Positions 10,390 through 19,876 of a stretch of DNA of 64,000 nucleotides are shown here, in pieces. The translations under genes and the position numbers were made by a program. This stretch comes from Culex pipiens pallens (Eukaryota; Arthropoda; Insecta; Diptera; Culicidae): assembly GCF_016801865.2 (NCBI RefSeq), contig NC_068937.1:127628955-127692954 (forward strand), written 5' to 3'. The notes under the pieces are model-generated. The model saw nothing but the letters and a program-made list of their open reading frames with translations. It was not told the origin of the DNA and ran no database searches. Every line of letters starts with the position of its first letter. The first letter of the stretch is position 1.

Positions 10390-12307
10390 TACAGTATGGC
10401 CCATAAAAAAATGCGACATGTGCATTTTTTCACAGAAAAAATGGTGCCATTCTTAAATTTATTTAACAATCTGATTTTTTATGTATTATGGTGTTAGTTT
10501 AGTATGTTTTGAAGATATCGTCATGATAATTTTTTGCAGTTCACCAAAACTGTGTACAGGCGGTCTACAACTATGAATGTGTTTTTGGAACAATATTTAC
10601 CCTAATTAAATAATTTATATTTCCAAAACGAAACAGTTTAAAATGTCCAACAATGTACTGAAAGCATCATTAGAAGTCCTTCTTAAATACGCCCAATCAA
10701 GAAAGTTTTTTTAATTTTGTTAAAATTGGTAATTTGTGTGAAAAATGCCATTTTGGTTATTATTTTGTGTGATTCTGTCAAAATAAACCAATAACTTAAA
10801 ACCATTGTCGATGGCTCAAAAGCGTGCCCAGCGGCTCTATATTGTTAAAAGTCACATCAGAGCATCTGTTAGCATCAATTACCATCATTAGTAGCATTTG
10901 TTTTTTTCGTTGAAACATTTCAGGCTCCAAAAAATACCAAAAATTGATGCATTTTCAGAATCGGGATATTTTTGAAAAGTTCACTATTTTACTATAACTG
11001 GTAAATAGAATGCGTAAAATTCGGTGGAACTAACTCTTACAACTCTCAAAAACAGTAACCTTGAAGGATGTATACTTTTTAGTCCATAAAAAAACCATAA
11101 TAGGCTATCCAGATCGACCAACATGAAAAAAGTATGTTTTTCTTTATATGGCCTGGGCGTAGAGCAAATTGGAAAATTATAAATTTCAATGAGCTGTAAC
11201 TTATTTTATGTTAAGGGGAATGTACACATTAGGGTGGGTACGTTCTTCAAAAAGTTCTCGGATCAAGTTTTAGTATGGTTCCCCTTGTAGGGCATGCCCA
11301 TAGGGACTTTCATGCCAAATATCAGCTCATTTGGTTGTAAACTGGCTGCGCGCATCAGGGTTAAAGTTTACATGGGAATTACTATGGGAAAATTGGACTT
11401 TTTGTTCAAGCGCTCCTACAGGTCTGGGAAAATAACGCGCCAACTTCTGGTATGGTCAGGCCTATGGGGAATGGTCTGGAGAACAATTTCCCGAAGAGAG
11501 CATATGGATTCGTTGTCCCTAGACTTGGCGCATCGGCAAACAATCCGATGTCTCCGGAATCAACGGTTTTTCCTGAAAAAGCATCAAATTTTCCTTAGCA
11601 TGCTATGAAAGCTTGATGCACACCGCGACGCCATAGTCAGGCAGCTACCACGTGGGTGAAAAATGGCTGGAATATTCAATTGCAAACTTTCTTTTAACTA
11701 GAAAATGATCATTGCGAGCAATCCTGATATTATTCAGTCGAATTCTGAATCTTTGCATAGCAAATTTGTATTTTTTTGCAAATTTTTCATCCACGTGGTA
11801 GCTGCCTGACGTATGGCGTCGCGGTGTTCATTAAGTTTTCATAGCATGCTAAGGAAAATTTGATGCTTTTTCAGGGAAAACCGTTGATTCCGGAGACATC
11901 GGATTGTTTGCCGATGCGCCAGGTCTAGGGACAACGAATCCATATGCTCTCTTCGGGAAAAGTGTTCTCCAGACCATTCCCCATAGGCCTGACCATACCA
12001 GAAGTTGGCGCGTGATTTTCTCAGACCTGTAGGAGCGTTTGAACAAAAAGTTCCAATTTCCCATAGGAATTCCCATGTAAACTTTAACCCTGATGCGCGC
12101 AGCCAGTTTACAACCAAATGAGCTGATATTTGGCATGAAAGTCCCTATGGGCATGCCCTACAAGGGGAACCATACTTAAACTTGATCCGAGAACTTTTTG
12201 AAAAACGTACCCACCCTAGTACACATGCTACATACATCATAAATAGTAAAAATAGTCCCGATTTACACCTATAAACAATGTCGCATTTTTTTATGGGCCA
12301 TACTGTA
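10390..12307. mobile_element. Tc1/mariner-like non-autonomous element, TA flanked
   Basis: The left end (TA)CAGTATGGCCCATAAAAA from 10392 and the right end TTTTTATGGGCCATACTG(TA) to 12305 are perfect ~28-bp inverted repeats, flanked by TA as in Tc1/mariner insertions. No transposase frame is seen. A 989-bp foldback element is nested near its right side. Confidence 0.85.
11230..12218. mobile_element. Nested foldback element with 8-bp TSD (hAT-like)
   Basis: Arms of ~430 bp (about 11230-11660 and 11790-12218) are reverse complements with few mismatches. The ends read TAGGGTGGGTACG and CGTACCCACCCTA. GTACACAT occurs directly outside at 11222-11229 and 12219-12226. An 8-bp duplication suits hAT-type transposases. 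No coding capacity; long frames inside are mirror images of each other. Confidence 0.85.
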
Positions 12308-12720
12308 GCAAGTTTTGGGATGAGTTTAAGAATCAATTAACATGTTCTTAGTCACCTCAGGTGCGAAGATTAAGTTTTTGAGGGAAAGGTCTAATTTGTT
12401 TCTTTTTGCCTAAATAGTGGAAAACCCAATGAAATAAAGTGTCTGTGTTGTATTTTTTGTGTATTGTTATTATTTGCAATGTTAACATTTTTCAGGTTAA
12501 CATTAATCTACCCTCTCTCGGCCCATTTCTATTATCAGCTTATCAGAACTTGTTCATGAATTAAAGCTTTCATAAAGTGTTTTTGTCTATTTCAAAGTAA
12601 TTAATATGTCAAATAAAAGTGAGCAATCAACTCTCTATTATTGATGTATCTGAAATTATTGATTATTTAGCGACAAACTGCAAAAGTGACGATAATAGGT
12701 CGGAAATGATTTATGTTGTT
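12308..12720. other. AT-rich spacer
   Basis: No gene or element recognised between the Tc1-like element and the heptamer array. Confidence 0.4.
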
Positions 12721-13848
12721 AGTTTTTAGTTTTTAATTTTTAGTTTTTAGTTTTTAGTTTTTAGTTTTTAGTTTTTAGTTTTTAGTTTTTAGTTTTTAGT
12801 TTTTAGTTTTTAGTTTTTAGTTTTTAGTTTTTAGTTTTTAGTTTTTAGTTTTTAGTTTTTAGTTTTTAGTTTTTAGTTTTTAGTTTTTAGTTTTTAGTTT
12901 TTAGTTTTTAGTTTTTAGTTTTTAGTTTTTGGTTTTTAGTTTTTAGTTTTTAGTTTTTAGTTTTTAGTTTTTAGTTTTTAGTTTTTAGTTTTTAGTTTTT
13001 AGTTTTTAGTTTTTAGTTTTTAGTTTTTAGTTTTTAGTTTTTAGTTTTTAGTTTTTAGTTTTTAGTTTTTAGTTTTTAGTTTTTAGTTTTTAGTTTTTAG
13101 TTTTTAGTTTTTAGTTTTTAGTTTTTAGTTTTTTGTTTTTAGTTTTTAGTTTTTAGTTTTTAGTTTTTAGTTTTTAGTTTTTAGTTTTTAGTTTTTAGTT
13201 TTTAGTTTTTAGTTTTTAGTTTTTAGTTTTTAGTTTTTAGTTTTTAGTTTTTAGTTTTTAGTTTTTAGTTTTTAGTTTTTAGTTTTTAGTTTTTAGTTTT
13301 TAGTTTTTAGTTTTTAGTTTTTAGTTTTTAGTTTTTAGTTTTTAGTTTTTAGTTTTTAGTTTTTAGTTTTTAGTTTTTAGTTTTTAGTTTTTAGTTTTTA
13401 GTTTTTAGTTTTTAGTTTTTAGTTTTTAGTTTTTAGTTTTTAGTTTTTAGTTTTTAGTTTTTAGTTTTTAGTTTTTAGTTTTTAGTTTTTAGTTTTTAGT
13501 TTTTAGTTTTTAGTTTTTAGTTTTTAGTTTTTAGTTTTTAGTTTTTAGTTTTTAGTTTTTAGTTTTTAGTTTTTAGTTTTTAGTTTTTAGTTTTTAGTTT
13601 TTAGTTTTTAGTTTTTAGTTTTTAGTTTTTAGTTTTTAGTTTTTAGTTTTTAGTTTTTAGTTTTTAGTTTTTAGTTTTTAGTTTTTAGTTTTTAGTTTTT
13701 AGTTTTTAGTTTTTAGTTTTTAGTTTTTAGTTTTTAGTTTTTAGTTTTTAGTTTTTAGTTTTTAGTTTTTAGTTTTTAGTTTTTAGTTTTTAGTTTTTAG
13801 TTTTTAGTTTTTAGTTTTTAGTTTTTAGTTTTTAGTTTTTAGTTTTTA
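12721..13848. repeat. TTTTTAG heptamer satellite, ~160 copies
   Basis: Uninterrupted tandem array of the 7-mer TTTTTAG over ~1.13 kb. Only isolated variants are seen: an A change near 12735, TTTTTGG near 12930 and TTTTTTG near 13134. It ends ~100 bp beyond the gene D stop codon. Confidence 0.97.
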
Positions 13849-13946
13849 TTTTATGCACGGAAATAAACAAGTCAATAAATCTGTAACGAACATAAAAACG
13901 TTGTTTTACTTCATCAATTTTTATTGAAACCATAAATTCCACGCTT

Positions 13947-14957
13947 TTACGCCTCCAGATTATCGGTAATCCACTTCATGTACTTGGTAATGCGCATCGA
14001 AATCATCGGCACCGTCTGCCGCAGGGTACAGTTCAGCGGGGCGAACTTGGCCATCGCAAACTCCACGTGCCGCTGGACGCCATCAATGTCCACCTCGGTC
14101 CCGATGGGCGATCCCGGAACTCGACTGCACACGTAGTTCGGTCCCTGCTGGCCGGCACAGAACCGATTCTCGCCGTCGTCAAATTCCGGCGTGAATCCGG
14201 CGTTTTCGTACTGTCGCTGGCAGGTGTCCAGGTCGATGTTCTCGACGAAGTATTTTTCAAGGGTGCCAACGTAGTGATTGGGGGCGTTCATGTCCAACTC
14301 CCAGGCCGGCATGACCAGGAAGCGGGGGACGTTGGCACGTAGTTCGGGGGTTGTCGGGAGGCAGATTGGCCGGATGTAGTCGTTGTACTCGACCTCGTGG
14401 GCCATCCGGATCAGGGCCAGGTCGTTGGTGTACATGGGTTGGTCAAACTCCGGATGGAACACGTAGGACTCGATGAGGACGTCCAGGACGGGGCCGGCGC
14501 ACTCCTGGACCTGCTTGCCGGTGGCCTTGTCCGTGAAGACGTTACAGTCGCGGTCGGACCCTTCAAGCTGTTCGCCGAGGCGGACGTAGTCACTGTGAGA
14601 AATTGACCCATTAGATCTTCAAAAACAACCTAACAATTAATTAAAAACTCACGGATCCTTCTTGGTCTTCCGGATGCACCCGATAACGGACAGCACGTAA
14701 CGCCGGTTGATCAGCGATCCCAAGCAGGTCGCCGGCCTCCTGGTCTTGTTGAACCGCACCAAAGCGATCCACGGAAACTCGAACGCCAAACTCTTGGTCG
14801 CGTTGCCCGTTTTGCCCAGCTTCGTTACGCCGCACTCCTTCGGGAGCAACGCCACCTTGGACGGGTTCAGCTCACCGTCATCGTTGCCCGCTGCTCGCGT
14901 GCCACCTACTTGGATGGCTATCAACACCGCACCCAACAGAACTAGGAAACTCTTCAT
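13947..14957 (-). CDS. Gene D: stand-alone secreted inactive serine protease homologue
   Basis: Two exons on the minus strand: 14957-14653 and 14592-13947, joined by a 60-base phase-2 GT/AG intron, giving 316 residues. ATG at 14955-14957 starts a clear signal peptide (MKSFLVLLGAVLIAIQVGGT). One S1-like domain follows with no clip domain. The His motif is IGC, the Asp motif TNDLAL is intact, and the Ser motif is SRVPGSP, so the protein cannot be a protease. The sequence is close to the last domain of gene A: MYTNDLA, AWELD, TCQRQYE, GFTPE and KFAPLNCT are shared. The intron falls at the same place and phase as the corresponding intron of A, B and C, just before DYVRLGE. This suggests gene D arose by copying an A-type C-terminal module and gaining a signal peptide, or by loss of the first two modules. 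A poly(A) signal on minus lies near 13920. Confidence 0.88.
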
Positions 14958-15642
14958 GGCCAACTGTGTTTGTTCGATTCTTGTTCTTGCGCAAAGCGTC
15001 CGATTAGCGCAAAGTCGCTGCGAGGACTGAGCTTGAATTTTGATTCGACCGCGGGAGAGATCGCAGTGATGATTGTGCTCTGTTTTGTCATCCACGACAT
15101 GCCTCGAGTGTTTTCCCCATGGGAACCGGTTATACTGGTTGCGCACGGGGAGAAGAGGACGCGCGCACGGCTGTAAAGGATTAATTAGCTTCTTGTTATC
15201 GTAAGCTGGGGATCGTGGTTTAGAATAAGTCCAAAATAGAGGTAACAAAAACGGTTGTTGATCGACCAAATTTCGGGGATTTTTCAAATGAGCTGTAACC
15301 TACTTTGAATGAAGTCACCGACTCTATTTGGCAAACTTTTTAGTCATTTTATTTTCAGCACTCGTATTATTGTTTTTTTTTGCTTTTATTCCATTGACGA
15401 TGATGAAACCGTGTGTGATATTGTCACGGTAAACTGACTCTTAAAGTGATTCCGAAGCAATTGTTAGTTTTGTTTGAATGATATATTAGTTAGGTTTAGC
15501 GTCATCCACGAACTAGCTATAGCTTATTCCGGTGGTTTTCAGACAATTTTTTTTTTCTTGTCACAAATCGCTTGATGCCCAAACCCAAGAAGCAAGCAAG
15601 TTACACTGCAGTTCTTACAACTGAAGTCGATTTAACTAAATG
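14958..15642. other. Intergenic spacer upstream of gene D
   Basis: Holds the presumed gene D 5' UTR and promoter (to ~15170, GC-richer) and then AT-rich sequence. No further gene supported. Confidence 0.4.
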
Positions 15643-15789
15643 TCCGTAGTAACAGTTCAATAGGGCAAATCTGCGATTGTAAACAAGCAGTCTATCCCTT
15701 TTTCTCAAGTGACAGTTCAAGTTAAGTAAGAGGGGGATATACTGCTTGTTTACAATCGCAAATTCGCCCTCCTGAACTGTTACTACGGA
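15643..15789. mobile_element. Short inverted-repeat MITE
   Basis: TCCGTAGTAACAGTTCA at the left matches TGAACTGTTACTACGGA at the right in reverse complement, and the homology goes on inward (GCGATTGTAAACAAGCAGT and its complement). About 147 bp, non-coding. Confidence 0.8.
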
Positions 15790-16318
15790 TATGGTTGAAC
15801 GATAACATGATTGATTCATCCATGAAGGACCTTCCGGTGTAGCAGTCCCATTGATCCAAGCAGGCGAGTTAAACCGCGACAATCCAACCTAATACCCGCT
15901 GGCCGGCAGTGAAATTATGGAGAAATATAATGAGGACTTAAAAAAAAGGTATTGTAAATCCCCAAAATACCAAACTTTTGAAATTGTTTTTTTTTTCAAA
16001 ATTTATGGAAAATCGATCGGAAACCAGCTTTGTTTACAAAAAGCTATTGAGACTCTTAGATCACTGAAGAAGACATGTTAATTTCAAACTATATTCGTAC
16101 TCAAGCGATAAGCACCAGACAGCCTACTGAGATCAACAACTTCACCTCATAGCTGGCACTGACATTGACTGCCGGCCCAACCTTGAACTTTGTGGACGCG
16201 TCTCAACATATGAAAACAACGCGAAACATAACACCATCTGCGTCCAAGATGATAACGACCGCGTCTTCATCTTGGGCCTGATCGCAGACACCGCAGTATC
16301 AATTCGAACCGGTTTTTT

Positions 16319-16501
16319 ATGTTTTTGCAGAATTTCCCAGAAAAACCTGACGTCACTTTTGTTGTTGATCATGTGATCGTCGACCTGGGCTACGCCGGGA
16401 ATCCCCACAATTATGATCCCCCCCGGGACGACCACATTATTGACATGATCAAACTCACCGAACCGGTTCAGCTTGTTTACACGGTGCTGGTTCAGGTTTG
16501 A
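16319..16501 (+). pseudogene. Decayed serine protease exon upstream of gene C
   Basis: A 61-residue frame contains a stretch like the middle of an S1 domain: DHVIVDLGYAGNPHNYDPPR followed by DDHIIDMIKLTEPV. In the family this region normally reads VIVHPGY...HDIAMIKLTEPV, carrying the catalytic Asp. Here the DIA motif has become IID. The segment follows a pyrimidine-rich AG (TTTTTGCAG at ~16322-16330) and ends without a matching downstream exon; gene C starts 118 bp later. No complete protease can be assembled around it. I read it as the relic of another member of the cluster; chance resemblance is possible. Confidence 0.5.
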
Positions 16502-16618
16502 ATTCCCGCGAGGAAGATGCGCGAGTCTGCGCGACAATCAGAATCAGTCGTTGAGCGGAACTCTGCGCAAGCAGCCGCACAAAATTTGAATTGGTTCAGT
16601 ACAAAAAAAAGTTAGAAC

Positions 16619-18639
16619 ATGTTGAAGGTTTGCTTGCTATTGGCCGCAGTAGGCTTGGCGAGCGGAGCGGAAGTCTTCCGTAATGCGGCGTTTCAGTGTG
16701 GGATCCCGAAGAATCCGCCTACCTTGTTGATCGTCAACGGAGTCGACGCGAAGATCAGCGACTGGCCGTGGCATGCTGCGATTCGGTTGCACTTGGCGGG
16801 TGGTGGCGAGCCGGAATACGTCTGCGGTGGCACGTTGATCAGCGAGCGGTTCGTCGTGACGGCCGCGCACTGTACGCTGAATCCGGAAAACCCGAACAAG
16901 GCACCGCGGATGTCGGTTCAGCTGGGCGTCAATGCGGTTGGGTCGCCGGAGGGGAAGACCTTCAACGTGGAGAAGGTTCATCGGCACGCTGGGTTTTCGT
17001 TGGAAGAACTGCGGGATGATATTGCGCTGCTGGAGTTGGAGAGTCCGGTTGAGTTTACGGACTTTATCCTGCCGGCTTGTCTGAGCAAGAGGACGGAATT
17101 GGCGCCGGGGAAGTTGGGAGCCGTTGTCGGTTGGGGAGTGACCGAGAATGATATTCCGTCGACGAAGCTGAAGCTGGCCAAGCTGCCGGTGATCGACGAG
17201 TTGGAGTGTAAGCGGAAGGAGCCGGAGCTGTACGGACGAGTGCTGACGGAGAGGGTGTTCTGCGCGGGGTATGTCAACGGAACGACGGCCTGCAACGGGG
17301 ACAGTGGCGGTGGAATCGTGTTTGAACGGGGAGACGCGTGGTATTTGGGAGGCGTGGTTTCGTTCACCAAGACGCGTGACGGCTCACATCTCTGCCAGAC
17401 CAAAACGTATTCGGTGTTCACCAGAGTCACCTCCTACTTGGATTGGATTGAAAAACTGACCAATACCGATTTCAGCCAGGAGTACGGAATTGAAAGTGAG
17501 TAATTTAGGTAATATCTTGAAGATTAGAGTTCAACGAGTTCTGTATTTCCAGAAATCGTCCCCTGCTCAACGCCCGGTCAACCCAGCGGAAATTGCGTTC
17601 CAGTTCAGCAGTGTCGAGACGTGTTTGACGCGCTGCGATCGCCCCTTCTGTCCAAGGATACCGCCAACAGTCTTCGCCAGAAGGTGTGTCAATTGCGTGG
17701 AGTTCGTCGTAGCGTTTGCTGCGCCTCAAATCAGATCGAACGGATCCCGATCCATCGGAACGCGATCCTGTTGCCGCAGGAATGTGGCACCTCGTTGAAG
17801 CGAGAACCGACGACGACCGCGGCCAGAGCCGGTGTCTACGAGCTGCCGTGGATTGCGATGATCCGCTACAGCAAGGCTACCCCCGATCATGACCCGTACT
17901 GCGTGGGATCGCTGATCAACAACCGCTACGTGCTGACCTCCGGCAACTGTTTGCGGGCCAAGGAGCGAAGGGCTCTGTAAGTTTCAAGTAATGTTTCGAG
18001 CTTCACCTTGCTAATCGATCACATTTACTTAGGGATTCCGTCCGTCTGGGTGAGCGAACCGTCAACCAAGCTAGGGACTGCGACGGAGCTGATTGCACCG
18101 GACCTCCGCTGGAAGTCAAAGCCGTACTTCCGTTCACCTTCCATCCCCAAGCCAACAAACCATTCCGCAACCACGACTTTGCCCTTGTCCGAATGGAGAA
18201 CAAGATCGCCTTCACGGACAACATCCGACCCGTTTGTCTGCCCGTCCGGGAGGATCTCCGCAACACCCTACCGAACGAGTTCGTCCTGAACCTTTTCGAG
18301 AACACCGGCCCCCAAGGTTCCATCCTGGAACTGTACAAGACCCGCTCCGAGTTCAGCGAGGTCGAAGAGTGCGAGGAACGCTTCGAGGACTACGGTTACA
18401 GCCCGTGGGTAACGAAGAACATGTTCTGCGCCCTCGCCAAGGGACCGAACTTTATCTGTACGCCGCACATCGGAGCGCCGCTGGTAGCGATGGTTCCCCA
18501 AGGGGATCAGGTACGCGCCGTGCAGTACGGACTGTCCATGTTTGGGCCGACCAACTGTACGATCGCGCAGACCATCCCGAAGGTGTACAACCGGGTGGCG
18601 CTGTACGTGGACTGGATTCTGGAGAATATTGCGCCGTGA
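16619..18639 (+). CDS. Gene C: secreted S1 protease - clip domain - inactive S1 homologue
   Basis: Three exons, 16619-17495, 17553-17976 and 18033-18639, giving 635 residues. ATG 16619 starts a signal peptide (MLKVCLLLAAVGLASG). Domain 1 has His84, Asp134 and Ser229 (CNGDSGGG) with Thr at the S1-pocket position and Leu before IVNG, as in gene B. The clip domain spans Cys297-Cys349 with Cys at 297, 307, 313, 338, 348 and 349. Domain 3 has GNC for AHC, HDFAL with Asp kept, and PHIGAP at the Ser motif, so it is inactive. Gene structure matches B (no third intron). Domain 1 is nearly identical to B from about residue 70 to 250, including silent sites, whereas the last domains are only about two-thirds identical. 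An initiator-like AATCAGTCGTTG lies ~75 bases before the ATG. Confidence 0.9.
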
Positions 18640-19038
18640 GGATAGTGTTTAATAGATATTCTTCAAATATTGTATTTATCTTATTATATTTAATTCCTTC
18701 GAAACATCCAGATTTCCGACTAAATTAAAATAACAATCTGCATAAAGAAAGTACCTCACAGATGATCGAAAACTTTGCAGGCGCGGAAGAAAAGTTATGC
18801 ATTGAAGCCCGCCGATATTTTTATTGAAATCGGCAATAGTTATGTTATCATTTAAATTCTAGGTGTCAAATCCGCCAAGATCCATCAACATGAGGTGAAG
18901 CAATACAAGAAAAACCAAGCGCCTACTGTGATCGAACATAAATTTGGAATTTCTTTCAGTGCAAATCAACTCACTCGATTACTTAAAACAAACTATATTC
19001 AGTCTTAGAAATGGCCACAACTCTACAAAACCCCCTTC
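18640..19038. other. Convergent intergenic spacer
   Basis: Holds the 3' ends of gene C (plus) and of the next gene (minus; TTTATT at ~18816 is an AATAAA on its strand). No other feature. Confidence 0.4.
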
Positions 19039-19788
19039 TCACTGTCCCCGTGCCGCGGCCGCCTTCCGCTCGCTGGCCTCCCTCACGACCGCGTTCAGCT
19101 GCTGGAACTTGTCGATCGCCACCTGCACAAACTCCGCCGCCCGTTTGACCCGCTCGGCCGTGACCTGCTCGCCGACGGCGTTCATCACCTCCTGGACGGT
19201 CTCACCGACGCCGGATCCGATCAGCTTGGCGTTCCGGAACGACAGCGTACAGAACGGCGTGAAAAAGCAGAGAAGCGACGTCAGCACCGTTCCCAGCACG
19301 ACCGCACCGGCCGATCCGAGCACCAGCTGGGCCAGTTGACCGAAAAAGCCGACCACGGAACGGGCGGACGGAATTACGGAGTCGCGGACCGAGCCGAACA
19401 GGGAGGGCGAGTGACTTTCCTGGACCACCGAATTCGTGGCCGGAATGGCCAGGTACGTCTCGAATCCTTTGGCCGGAATGGCCGCAAAGCCGGACGGGTC
19501 AAAGTGTTGCGATCCGTAGCTGCTTGCGACGGCGGTCGGATGATTCTGGTGGTAGTTGGGACCGGTGTACGATTGGACGTACTGCTGGACGGCGTCCTGC
19601 GGCAGGAACTGATGGTACATGGTCGGGTCGTACGCCGGGTTCTCCAGCACCGGAGGACGATCACTAGCCGGGGCGGAACCGCTACTGCTGGCACCACTGG
19701 CAGTCGTTGCGGCTTGCTGCGGTTTCGCGCCAACTGTCACTGCACCGAGCAGCAGCAGTGCTGCCAGAATCACGTTTTGGCGGGACAT
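19039..19788 (-). CDS. Secreted/membrane protein of unknown function, single exon, 249 aa
   Basis: I do not recognise a named family. ATG 19786-19788 opens a signal peptide (MSRQNVILAALLLLGAVTVG, cleavage probably after GA near residue 21). Residues ~22-45 are an Ala/Ser/Gly/Pro-rich linker. Residues ~46-105 are rich in Tyr, His, Gln and Pro (NPAYDPTMYHQF, SYTGPNYHQNH). Residues ~150-180 form a Gly/Ala-rich hydrophobic stretch (QLVLGSAGAVVLGTVLTSLL) that could span a membrane. The last ~60 residues are an amphipathic, probably coiled helix (ETVQEVMNAVGEQVTAERVK). High GC and codon use like the neighbouring proteases support a real gene, as does a good promoter. A cuticle- or vesicle-associated role is conceivable but not shown. 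Confidence 0.8.
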   Translation of the reverse strand: MSRQNVILAALLLLGAVTVGAKPQQAATTASGASSSGSAPASDRPPVLENPAYDPTMYHQFLPQDAVQQYVQSYTGPNYHQNHPTAVASSYGSQHFDPSGFAAIPAKGFETYLAIPATNSVVQESHSPSLFGSVRDSVIPSARSVVGFFGQLAQLVLGSAGAVVLGTVLTSLLCFFTPFCTLSFRNAKLIGSGVGETVQEVMNAVGEQVTAERVKRAAEFVQVAIDKFQQLNAVVREASERKAAAARGQ

Positions 19789-19838
19789 GTTCGAAAGTTT
19801 GGAAGAAGCACGTGCTCACTGCGGAACTATCACTGGGC

Positions 19839-19876
19839 AACTGAACTCGACAGCCTCCGTTGGGACACTTCTTATA
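19839..19876 (-). promoter_or_regulatory. TATA box and initiator of the 249-aa protein gene
   Basis: On the minus strand TATAAG (19876-19871) is followed by TTCAGTTG, with the presumed start A at 19842, 34 bases downstream. The ATG at 19788 lies ~54 bases further. Spacing fits an insect TATA/Inr core promoter. Confidence 0.6.

Noticed and set aside
11294..12154. Two similar ~100-residue proteins in opposite orientation
   Set aside because: They are the same arm of a foldback element read from each side, not genes.
12721..13848. Telomeric repeat or CRISPR array
   Set aside because: Unit is TTTTTAG, not insect TTAGG, and lies between genes; no spacers, so not CRISPR.
16142..16537. 131-codon minus-strand frame
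   Set aside because: No signal peptide or domain; it overlaps the plus-strand protease-like relic and looks like its shadow.
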